From positions 193,102,053-193,166,052 of the forward strand of contig CM048552.1 of the NCBI GenBank assembly GCA_026413225.1: a stretch of 64,000 nucleotides of DNA, read 5' to 3'. The DNA is from Otis tarda (lineage: Eukaryota > Chordata > Aves > Otidiformes > Otididae). The notes under the pieces are model-generated. The model was not told the origin of the DNA. It saw only the letters and a list, made by a program, of their open reading frames with translations, and did not search any database. Position 1 is the stretch's first letter. Each line of letters begins with the position of its first letter. The translations under genes and the position numbers were made by a program. This document shows positions 51,301-63,300 of this stretch, piece after piece.

Positions 51301-54300
51301 TACATCGTATATTAACTGCAGAAGTATGACTTAATCAGATTTTCCAGGAAGCCAAATTAGTTGTGGTTATTCCTCTGTTATATTATTTTCCTTTCTGTAT
51401 TCACTTTAGTGTGCCTGATAGTCTCAAAACTCAATAGTAAGAATAAAAAGAAATGTGTCTCCTTAATCTTGTGCTAGCTGAAGAATAACTTTATTTCCGT
51501 ATTAATGCTGTGCAATAATCATATTTTAAGTGCTGAGCAGGACTAATCTTCTGGGTTTGGGTGTGTTGGTTTTGTTTTGTTTGTTTTTTTTTTTTTTTTA
51601 AACATCTCCTTGCAAGATCCAGATCAGACAGTTCTAGGGAGCTGATGGGTTTGTGTTATGCCTGCTGCCTAGGAAAGTGTTATGATCTTCAAAACAGGTC
51701 ATCCCCACCACAAGGAAACTACACACAGATGAAGGAAAAGAAAAGCTTAGATAACCGGCCCAGAATCAGAGCTGGGGGATTGCTTGGCCAGAGGGAGCAA
51801 GCTAAGGTGGGGTCCTCAGGAGCCTGTTAGAGTAGAGGAAATGGATGTGGGGAGATTCAGGTGAGAGGCAGGAGGACTGCTGGTGAAGAAGCTCCTCACC
51901 ACTGGTGCCTACAGCAGGCGCTGCTGCCGAATATGTGAGGTTGGTTGGTTTGTTTTTTAAACAGGCGGCCCATTCCCAAGTACAATAACAGTTTGTGACG
52001 CAGTCTAAACCTCCAAAATTTTTGGCAGTATGTTGGTGTTGTAATGAGATGCATTAGCGCTTAAAGGATAATTAAAGATAATGAGGTAGAGAGAAAGTGG
52101 AATGGAGTGCCGTACACCACACCTCTGAAAGCTGAAGCGTGGCAAGCTGACTTATGATGAAAATAACTTCTTTTCTACATAGATGTTTTTATAGTTTCAT
52201 CTGAATATGTACATAGTAACTGATGGGATGTCGTAGTGCAAACTGTTGGTTAAATGGGATAAATTAACATTTAATAAAAAAAAATTGTGAGTGTGCATAA
52301 GGTCCTGACATAGAAGACCTAGCTGAGAGGAGCGAGCGACCAGGCCAGAGAGAGCTCATTTTTGAAATCGTTCTGGATCAATTGTCAAATCAGCCTTATG
52401 TTTCCTGATTAATTTAATGACAAAGGTACATGTAAAGGGATCTTGCTGCTAGAATTTGTTGGAATCATAGAATCGTTAGAGTTGGAAGGGACCTTTAAAG
52501 GTCATCTAGTCCTTGCACGGGGGCAAGGAACAGGGACATCTCCAACAAGATCAGGTTGCTCAGAGCCCCGTCCAACCTGGCCTTGAATGTTTCCAGGGAT
52601 GGGGCATCTACCACCTCTCTGGGCAACCTGTTCCAGTGTTCCACCACCCTCAGTGTAAAAAATTGCTTCCTTATGTCCAGTCTGAATCTACCTCCTTCTG
52701 TTTTGAAACCATTACCCCTCATCCTATCCCAACAGGCCCTGCTGAAGAGTTTCTCCTCGTCTTTCCTATAAGCCCTCTGTTGATGACATGAAGTTTGAAA
52801 AATGCTCTTAACATAGAGAGGAAGAAGGGTTACACAGAAATTTGGAGGGGATTTCATAGGCCATGGGCCCAGACATGGCGGAGATCTGAAACATCTTTGT
52901 GATGCAGAATGCTTCTTTCCACCTAGCTTCCTGATAGGAGTAGGATGAATTTTGTAGCCTTTTGCTTTAGTGTGTTACAGCCAAAATGTCAAGTATAAGC
53001 TTGAGGGCTGAATGATTGAAAGAATCGAAGTAGAGAAGGGTACGAAGTACCTGAGCAAACCGTTAAGAAGAAGGTGCAGTTATGAAGAGGGCGTATGTGT
53101 TCTTGGGACACCGTCACAGAAGGAGTTTCCAGTAGACAGAGGAAATTACTGGTGGTGTTATACAAGCGTCTGGTGAGACATCATTTAGTATGCTTCAGAA
53201 ATAGTCGTCTGTTTTGAGGAGAAAAGAGAAGAAATTGAAATCTGCAGAGATGGGTTCCTAGGATGAACGGGGAAATGGGTGTCTCACTGCAGAAAGCTTG
53301 AAGAGCTTGTCTTGGGTAGTCCAGCTAAAGAAACCATATATTTAAGTGTTGTCTATACAGACACAGGTGCAGACAACTAAGAGGGAGGAAACTACTTAAA
53401 CTGTAAGATAATATAAGCAAAACAACAAGTGGACATAGCCTGGCCATTGCTAAATTTAGGCATAACATTTTGAAGTTGTAATTAATTACAGTAGTCAAGT
53501 TTCTGGAGTAAACCGGAATAGTGAAACTTGGTCTTTTTTTTTTTTTTTTTCCCCCTGCTAAATCGTGGTGAGATTTGAAAATAATTCCTTAATTATTCTG
53601 GAAATATCAAAGAAAATGGACCTGTAATGTTTATGGCTGGGTGTGTTTTGAATTTTATCAGTAATTGCCTTTGACTGAACAGTATTCCCGCTGCTTCTCA
53701 CCTTTAAGTTTTTATACAGTTTCCTGGTATGCAGCGGTACTCTTACAGTGGCTGTGGTGCTTTCTCAGACACAGCTGCCACTTGGCTTCTTTCCTGGGCG
53801 AATGACGAGAACACGTATTTTCTGAAGGGCGTTTGCAGGGGACAGGGAGGGGAACCTCGCCCTTTTACACTAACTCTTTTTATCCTTGCTACACTTCGAA
53901 ATAGAGACTGAATTGCTTTTTGGAGGGGTCGTTTTCTTCATTGACCTTGAAGTGTGCAGGATGATAGAGATTGTAATTTGGATACCTCCATGAGGTGCTT
54001 GAAGATAGATGGGATGAATCCAAACCAAAGCATTCACAAGAGAATAGACAATGTAGTAGAAAACAGTAGTGCAACAAAGTTTTCGATTCAGAAGACCAGC
54101 AGTGGGATTCAATTTCTGTGGCGGCTTCAACACAGGAAGGATGCTGTCTGACTCCCCGATGTTTTGTAGGAGATGCAGTGGGTGAGATCAGGGCTGACAA
54201 ATACCATACTGGAGGGAGTGTGCTAGGGCGTTTACTGGGGTTCACAGGCTATTCAGGTGCAGATTTTGATATTTTTGGTACTCTCTGTTTGGGTTAATTT

Positions 54301-57300
54301 TTCCTCTTCATTCAAGAAGATATGTTGTCAGTGTGTCTTGGGTGAAATTTTTTTATACTCTGCTGAAAGCTTTTTTTTTTTTTTTTTAATGGCACAGTTG
54401 ATTCAGTCACTACCTATCAGAATCTTCTGGTGTTTATCGTCAAACATGCCAGCTGTTAGAATTTCATCTTCCTAGATTATGTGTAAACAAACAAAATGTT
54501 ATTGGCCTCTTTGACCCTGTTCTTAACATAATCTTAAACTATTTTCTCAAATCACTTTGGATCAATCTTGTTCTAAAACCGATGACAACTTTTTAGTAAC
54601 TTAAAAAATAATAATAATAATTTAAATCTTCTCTGGATACTTCCCTAATACTGCATTTTTTTTTTTTACAGATAAATTTGCGCCTCATCTTGGTAAGCGG
54701 GAAAACGAAAGAATTCCTGTTTTCACCGAATGACTCTGCTGCAGATATCGCAAAACATGTGTATGACAACTGGCCGATGGGTGAGTAGCTGTGTGGCTTT
54801 GGCTTTTTAACTGGCCAGCTAGAAGCTTCCCTGTATTTTCAGACTGAAGTGTCAATAAACCGATGTCTGTTCTCAATAAAGTATGTTTATTGTGTATGTG
54901 GGCATAGATTTATGTAGAAAGACAGTTTTCTTCTTGCCTTCTTTTTCCCCGTTTCTTCGATTGGGCAGATTTTTAGATGTCTGAACTATTTCCCATTTTA
55001 TTTCTAAAATTTGCTTCCCCAAATGAAGTACTACTTTACCCATATCTTTAGACACTTTCCTTGATCAGTCTTGTTAGAGGATCTAGTAAGTGTGAGGAAA
55101 TGTTGGAGATAGAAAACCTCTTATGTGAGAACAGCTAATGTAAAACATGACATGTCACAGGAATGCATTAGTGAAATTGAGTCTGAAGTACTTTCTTACT
55201 GCCTTATCTTGGAAAGGATCTGTAATAATGGTATTTTTCCAAGAAAAAAAATCAAATGTAAAAGAACATTTTAAGAGACATTAAAAGACCTAAGGAAACT
55301 GAGGTTGTTTGTATGAATATATTTGGTGTTAAGCAGGAATACTAGCTTTAGAAAATAGAATTGAAAACTTAAGATGTGTATTCAGGTATGTGAATAGTTC
55401 CACAAAAACAAAGCGCATCTGTTCTCCCTGACTGAGATTTCGTGGGAAAATAGTCAAAACACAGACATAGCATTACATACCTTCTTTTGGTACAGGACTT
55501 CATTTGGGTTATTGTTTTGATGTTTAGAGAGATTGCTATTTACACAAACTAAACCATTGCAGTATCTGTTTCTGTAGTGCCTTTGTTAAAGAGATGTAGT
55601 GGATGACAATTAATGCCAAAAAGTTAGTGTTGATAATCCATATTTTAGGCCTTAAACTTGTCTTTGAGGTGAGGAAGAATGGGATTTCAGGGGACTTGTC
55701 TGCTCTTGGTTTTTCTGGGATGCATCATTATATATTCAGTAAAATACATAATGAAGGAGGCTTTTAGTCGTCTGAAGTATTAGGTGTCCATGTAAAAACA
55801 CTTTTACACTTAAGAAATCTGGCTGATGTAGCATCTGTGTAGCTCCTGTATATATTTTAATGTGTGCCTGCAACATAGTTGTCATGACCAAATGTTCTTT
55901 GTATACTTTCATCTGAGCTATTAAAGGCAGAACTGTTTGTTTCTTACTCAAGTTTATTCCTGAACATGTGATCTGATGTTCCCAGGCTTGTGAAGAGCTT
56001 GAAGGTTGCAGATTCTGAGTTTAGAGTTGGGAAGAAACCCAAACTTCAAAGTCTCTTTTTTTTTAAAGAAAAAGAAAAGTAGAACCAGACATGGAAGCCT
56101 CAGTTGGAATACCTGCCGTCCTGAGGGAGTGCTCTAAATCTTGATGAATATTTAATTGCCTGTGCAAAGAAGAATAGTGTCAATTTAAAAGACTGAGGAA
56201 AAATCTACTTCAGAATAGTGCATAGGTTTTCACAAACATTGTCCCATTCGCTGTTTTCAGACTGAAAGTGCTCTTTGCCACAGGACTGAGAACTCTTGAT
56301 GAGGACTATAGTTTCCTTGAAATAGAGATGATATGAAATGGTTGTTTTTACCACCATTTTCACTTGTCCGGATCTTGTGGGGGAAAAAAAAAAGGCATGA
56401 AATATCCTCAGACACATGCTGGCAGGATTAAGGCAAACCTCTCCTCTTGTGCTTTTGGCAATACAGTTGATAATTAAGGATCTCTTAACTTCTAGTGGAA
56501 AATGCCAAATTTGTATTAATGTATATCATCTAGGTAGGTTACTTGTTCTCTTTCCCACCCCCTTCCCCATTTTCTTCTAAATAATATTAATTTTTTTTTC
56601 CTGTACAGCAATTATGTGCTGAACTTAAAAAAAAATACATATAGTCGTAGGTAAATATTTTCTCCTTCGCTTATTTAGTCATCAGTGGAAATTAAAATCT
56701 CAAGTCATGTCAGAAAGAAATGTTTCAGACTGCCAGCCAAGAAGCAAAATTTAAAAGGATGGGTAAATTGGCAGCTTAACAATGAGCAAATACCTGTGCC
56801 AAAGCATAGTCTGTCTTCTTTTGGTTGCTGTTTTACATCATTATGGCACTGCAAACTGTCTGAACTTCTCCTCTTTACAGCCATAGTAGTAGAGTGGAGT
56901 TCCAATTGTATGGAGTTAAAAAAAACATAAAAAATTACTATCTTCCACAAAATCATTTACCCTGGCAGGGTGATAATTCAGATCCTTAGCATAGCCCACT
57001 TCCAGCATAGCAAAAGGGCACGTGCTTGAATTGCAAGACAATTGAATCAGACCCTGAGTGAAAATACTTGAAATTCAAATAGCTTTGGTTGCCTAATTTG
57101 ATCTAATCTTATAAACGAGGCACATGGCAGCACCCGGGGATCTTGCAGCCGCTGCGGTTGATGCCAGCTCTGCCTCCGCCCTGTTCTGCGCAGCGCCAGG
57201 GCTGCCATGGCTGCTGCTGCCCGCGTCTCTGCCCGCTTGCTTTTTCACACCAGATGCCTCCCCGTACGCTCTCCGCAGCCGTGGCTTTTGTTTTAAGTGC

Positions 57301-60300
57301 TTCCCCTTTCTCCTTTTCAGTTCTTCTCCTTTTGTTGTGCCAGTTGCTACTGCCTGTATGTTAATTGTATGTTCCCAGTGAACAGGTTGGTTTCTGTTGC
57401 TTGTCATGATCCCTTGCTGAATATTCATTTTTGGTATATAAATGCCACAAAAGCAGAAAGAGAGAGCGTTTGTGAACAGCTGTTGCCAGATATCTGGTCA
57501 GCTAAGAAACAGAAGACAGTGTATTCCCGGAGAGGGAAAAAACATTTCAAGGTTTTATGATATTTGTTCTGAAAGCAAAGTGCGTATTTGTTTGTTGTTC
57601 TCATTGTCACAGGGAACAGTAAAACAGTAGGAAAAGATCATTTAAGCTTATAAATTATTTATGACGGCTTAAGCATTATAGGAAATGCATTATAAGAAAA
57701 TGCATGCTTGCTTTTCCTGAATCACTCTTTGCCACATAAAAGCATCCACAGATTGTCCTCTGAGAAGTTCCTTAAAATGTATCAGTGTCTCTTCTGTGAA
57801 AGCCCTCTGTTCAAGCTCTCCGCAGCGACCGTTCGGGGCTGCTCAGGTCACTGGTCCCTCTGGACATGTAACTGGTTGGATCTGGCCATCATCGAACAGC
57901 GCTGAGCAGCCTGCAGAGCGTTTTCAGTGCTGTGATCTGAGAATCTTATTTCAAATGACCCATCACATGTGCTTTCGCTGTGTATGTGGCTGCTTCCCGT
58001 TGCTGGAGAACGGCTCCAGTTAGATAATTAGCTGGTGAGGGGGAGTATGGCTTGAGAATCTTCTGAATGGGAAGAAATAAAGGCCATTTTAGCCAAGTGG
58101 ATATTAAGCCTCAGGGAGCAAATTGCATTTATGAAGTATTTTGTGTAGGACTTGTATATGCTAAATGTCTCACACAATCTGTGAAGTAAGTTAGTAGTAT
58201 TTATACTTACAGGCATAAAATGATGTGTGTCAATGCTCAATGTCAAATAATAAACGTAAGAATAGATTTCGGGAGTGCTAGCCTTGAATTATCTTTATGT
58301 ATCTGCAGCCAATGCTCTCTCTTCGGTGTTTCATGCAAAACAGTCCAGTTCTTAGTTTTCTTCCTAGGTAAAGGTGAGAGAAATAACAGAAGATGTTTTT
58401 GTTACAACGTAATTGTGAAAATTCTCTCGCTTCTTTCAGATTGGGAAGAAGAACAAGTCAGCAGCCCAAATATCTTGCGGCTTATTTATCAAGGGAGGTT
58501 TCTTCATGGCAATGTGACACTAGGAGGTATGAAAATAATTTTCATCCATGTTACAGGCAGACAAAGGGGATCTTTATTTACAGTGCAGTAAATACTGCTG
58601 TACTGTTCGAGATCACAGTATAGCTTGCTACATACTATGTCTGCATAGAAAGAGACTGTATCTTATTGTGTATTTTTCCATCTTGTTACCACTCGTTAAA
58701 CTTGGGGAGGTACCACCTGGCAAGTCAAGTCTCCTCTTGCATAAAGGAACAGTAATATTGCTTTTATGTGTTCTCTTTCTAAATGGGATATTTTGTTCTA
58801 TCTGTCTTACACTGCACTTACAGGGTAAGCTTCTTCCTAAATGTCTGAAGTATTTTAAAATGTTTGCTAAAGATTATGATAATTGGTTAAACAATACTTT
58901 AAATCTTAGTGCAATGAAGGCAGACACCCTATGAATGAGAATGAGGGTAAGCATTCTTGCTGTCCAGTGCTCTCCCAGGGATACAATTGCATAGTTATGT
59001 GAAAACAAAAGTAAATGGCTTCACTTCATTTGTTAAGTAAATGCAATTCAACTATGCCCCCTTGTGGCAAGTTTTTTCCCATAATTATATATTTTGATGG
59101 ATATTTTTGATAAAGATATGACACAAATTTGTAACAATAATCTTTGCTTTTGTAGATAAAATTTGCCAGCATGAATATCAGCTGTATCAGTGACTAAACA
59201 AAATGGGACTCTCTTCTTTATGCCAGTTACAAAAATAATTTAATACTCTTACTTTTTCTGTATGTGCAGATTGTTCATGCATTTGGTACTTGGGTGCAAT
59301 ACAGAGAGGAGAATATAATACAAAATCACTAATGAAATGTTTTTTAAGTTAAGATGAACTGAAAAGAATATTTTTAGACTGCTTATGGTGGTCTTTCCAT
59401 GGAGAAGTGGGATGATACAGCCATTGATTTGCTTTCTACCATTACTCATATTGTCTAGTGACGTACATTTTAGAACAGATTTACTCTCCATGTAAATAAA
59501 TTTTTAATGCTGCTGTATGTACAAACGTGATCGTTGTCAGTTCAGCTGGGAGAATTCTGAAATTTTTATTCACTCTTTAATTTGTATGTTTACCAGGTGC
59601 TGATGAGTGCAGCTAGTAGCAGTTGGAATAGGGTTGAAAGACAAATGTTAAGTCTTGGATCATCTCTGGAATTACAGAGATGCTACTCTAACTCTACATT
59701 TTCCAGGCAAGGATGATAGCTAAATGGGATTTTCTTTGCCATTTATCTCTAGGTGTTACTCTTGACCACCAGTGCTCGTTTCCTTTAGTGACATTTGTCT
59801 AAATTTAAAACAACTCTGATTGTTTATTGCATTTAATATACCATTTAATGAGTTAACCTGAAAAAGAATAGCTGTATGCTGTTGACTCTTGCAGTAGCTC
59901 AGGTCTGTGGATTTTGAACACTTACTTGGATTCAGGGCATTTTAGTTCATTCTTAATCATTCATGCGTTGCAATTTAATAATCATGATTTCACCCTACGG
60001 ATCTTACATGTATATTTGTGGTTTTCAGACATCTTTTTGTTGCTGTATTGTTTTAAGAAAAAAATAATCCCTAAAATATTGGCTTACTTCAGTACAATGA
60101 AGTCATCTGGAGTAAGATTCTACAGCTGAAAGGGGAACGGCAATTCATGAAGCGGTGTGAAAAGGCTGTTTGTGGTGTTCATTCGATGTAACCCTAGGTG
60201 AACTAGTTATCTTTAAAAGGGAGGAGGAGGGGGAAATTCTTTCTAAATACAATATTTAGTTTCTTGTGGTGTTATAATACAGTTCCATTAAGCTTTTCTA

Positions 60301-63300
60301 TCTGCAGCTCTCTATAACTGAGTTATAGCACTTAGTGTTTTATTTGCTTTAGGTGATTAGGATATATTGGCTGGAATTTGGACCTACTATGTACTGGAAG
60401 TCACTTTATCAACTAGTGAAAGAAAAGTTTCCAAGGAAACAATTTGGTGTTTTCTTTTTTAACAGGAGTCCATTTTTGTTCACATTTAAAAATGACACTG
60501 TAATGTTCTTGTTGTAACCTCACATGTCTACATAGTATCTTATGAATTTGAGACTCCTATACACTCAGAAGCCTAAAAAAATGAGAAATTGATAGGAGAA
60601 AAAATGGCTTTTGAGTGGAAAAAAAAATATTTTAAGGAAACCATCTTTTTTGCCAGCTCTTCTGAATGGACTGTCACTACAAGAACAGTAGAGCTAATGG
60701 CACTGGAAGTGGTAAAGAGAAACAGAGCCCTCTCTACAGCTTGCCTTGCCGCTCTTGCCTGCGGTGCTTGAGCCACTGTTCTGTTGTGTCCTGCCTGTGT
60801 GAAGGGCTGGAGAGTTAGCTAGCAAGGTAGGGTCTCTTGTTCAGCTTCCAACAGGAAATTTCATCCTTCAGCTAAATATTTGGTCTGCAGTTTACGCTTG
60901 AAATAATATTAATTAGGGAGGTAATACAGTTTTCAGTTCTCCCTTTCTTGTGAGATAATGGTAATAAGCAACACTTTACTCCCTCATTTGTTGGGGAGGG
61001 GAGAAGGGAAGCCAACCCTGCCTCTGCCAAATATATACCAAAAGAGGGGCTGAAAAGTAAATTCTGACAATAGAAAATCTGGAATAAAAGTGGAATTAAA
61101 CAGGTGTCAAAGGAATTAAATAAAAGTTTTGGTAAAGTGAGATAAAGGGGTGAAAGAACGAAGACAAGAGCAAGAAAGGATTACTGAGCATAGGTTAGGG
61201 TGCTCAGATTCTGTGATGGTGCTCCAAGCAAGAAGCTGGGAACTGCTAATAAGAGCTTGTATGGAATACGCAAACTGCTAGCTGAAATGAGTTAATTGAA
61301 ATATTAGCATACTTTTACTTGATTGCTGTAAATAATTGATCTCCACAGCTCACTAATCAAGTCTCCTCAAGTGTCTTGATATTATGAAAGGTGTCCCTGG
61401 TGTGATTAGAGTATTTTGCTCTTTCTGTAATGGTTTCTTGAGAGTTTGTCGTGAAGATGATCCTTTTCCATTGAGTTTATCAGACTGTTAATATGGTCTT
61501 TGCAGAGTTTTCAGTTGTATCACAGAATCAAGTACCCAAAATACTTCATCGTTGTCAGACTTCAAGCTGTCAATAGCTTCTAGTTCCAGATACAGGCAGC
61601 ACTTCCAGTAAACTACCAGCTTTCAGCTCTGACTTTATATAGAGATGGCTTTTCTCGAAGTACAGCTGCTTCGAAGAAGCTTGTGGATCTGTGTATCCCT
61701 TCATATACTTACACCTGTGTTTTCATCATAACTTGTATTTTTTTTCAAACAAACACACAGGCAATGAACATGATTTAATAGCAGTGTTGTAGCTAGGCTT
61801 GTATTGAACACAGGTGGTAGCCAAATACTAGGTTTATTTATATATTTTTTTTTACTACTGAATTTTGAATCTATGCTGTAGTGATTAAAATAGAGAGGTG
61901 TTTTTCTCTTCAGTTACCTTCAGGTTTATTGGACATTCTATGATTCATTATTCATTTATTCACTTAAAATGCCTTGGTGCACAGTTTGTGAAAATACAAG
62001 ATGTAAATTGAATGAGAGAGGACAAATTCTACTCAAGTCAAAGTTCTTTGTGTATTTAGGGTTTAATTCTAGTTACATTTATCACCAACTTTTTTTCCTT
62101 TATAGGGAGGGAGGACAAAACTTAGAACATCTTTACCTTACATTTCTCAGAAAAATAATCAAGAAAGATGCTTAATCTCAGAAACTGGAGAGAGGGAACA
62201 AAATTGAAGTTATGTAAAGAACTTGTAAAAATAACTGCTTCCCCCCAAATAACTGGAAGAAGTCAAAGTTCAGTGTTTTGAATCTGGTGATGAGAATCTG
62301 CTAAATATAATGAGCAACGTAGAATCCTTTCATTTCAAGGAGACTAGAAGTTTTTGTAAATATTATACTAAACCCATAAATACAGCATTGTGTTGGTATA
62401 CTTAAATCAGAATGTGAAATTTTAGTTTCAGCAAGCAGCAGAATGAATAGTGGAAAGCTCCAATTTTATCATTTTCTGTTACTAAAGCTCACAAAGGCAG
62501 CATTGTGAGAATGACCTTATCTGATTCAAAATGTTTTAAATTTGGCATTTTTCACATGCAGCTGATGTTGCAGATTAATATTAAAAGGCGAGATGCAGGC
62601 ATTTCATATTTCGGAAAATCTGTATCATGGATCAAAGTATGTTTTGGGAAAATTGGTTTTGCAGTAGTAGCTCAGTGTTTTGATGTCTCAGGAGTAACAA
62701 TTTAGTGGCTGAATTAGCTGCTTTTTTTCATCTTTGTCAATAAAGAGTGCTTAGCACCTGAGTCTTGGCATGTGAATGCTCACTTCTACTCTTACTCAAA
62801 AGAGGAAGGCTCAGTTTCCTAACAGGAATGTCGTGTCTCTAAGAACATAACGTTTTAAGTGATTATCAGGTCCCAAGACCCTGATATACAAACTTTAGCG
62901 AGAAATCCCTTTGTAGATCTGTTTTGTAAGTGATTCAAACCTAACAGTATGAACTTTTGAACAGATGCTAATCCAATTATAGTTAGTTTCAGTTGGGTAT
63001 TTTGAAGAAAGAGGACTGCTGTAATGTATTAATAAATCTCCCTTTCTCCTTTTGCAGCATTAAAACTTCCTTTTGGCAAAACAACAGTGATGCATTTGGT
63101 GGCTAGAGAGACGTTGCCAGAGCCAAACTCTCAAGGTACGCTGTGCACTAAAGGTATTTTTTACTCAAGTATGTGGCAAAGTGGTCAGATCTCTTACAGG
63201 CTTGTTAAGTATATCATAGTAGAGAAAAGTCAAGTCCTTGCGGTCTTTTGTGAAGCAAGTAACAGAATGCTTTAGTACATGTTGGTTATAGAAAACTAAG

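Larger units (their letters stand above)
48771..52462. other. Intron 1 block: unique sequence around the long hairpin
   Basis: Contains the 99-nt hairpin at 49639-49737, a C10 run at about 50590, TA-rich sequence near 50870-50905 and T16 at 51584-51599. No coding gene recognised. Confidence 0.55.
9384..54671 (+). other. UBL3: UBL3 intron 1 (45.3 kb)
   Basis: Begins gtaagt and ends tttttttacag, phase 0. It contains CR1 fragments of several ages, many T-rich simple tracts and some inverted repeats, all listed separately. No second gene, exon-like conserved frame or structural RNA was recognised apart from the hairpin at 49639-49737. A large first intron is usual for UBL3 in vertebrates. Confidence 0.95.

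Noticed and set aside
52513-52857. Overlapping frames on both strands around 52.5-52.9 kb
   Set aside because: These are the sense and antisense translations of a CR1 3' end, not host genes.
57124-57381. 85-codon Ala/Leu-rich frame in intron 2 as a possible signal-peptide protein
   Set aside because: Overlapping open frames exist on both strands, as expected from CpG-rich composition; no splice or homology support. Kept only as a CpG cluster.
58220-58591. 123-codon frame over exon 3 of UBL3
   Set aside because: It is an unspliced frame in a different reading phase across exon 3 and its flanking introns.
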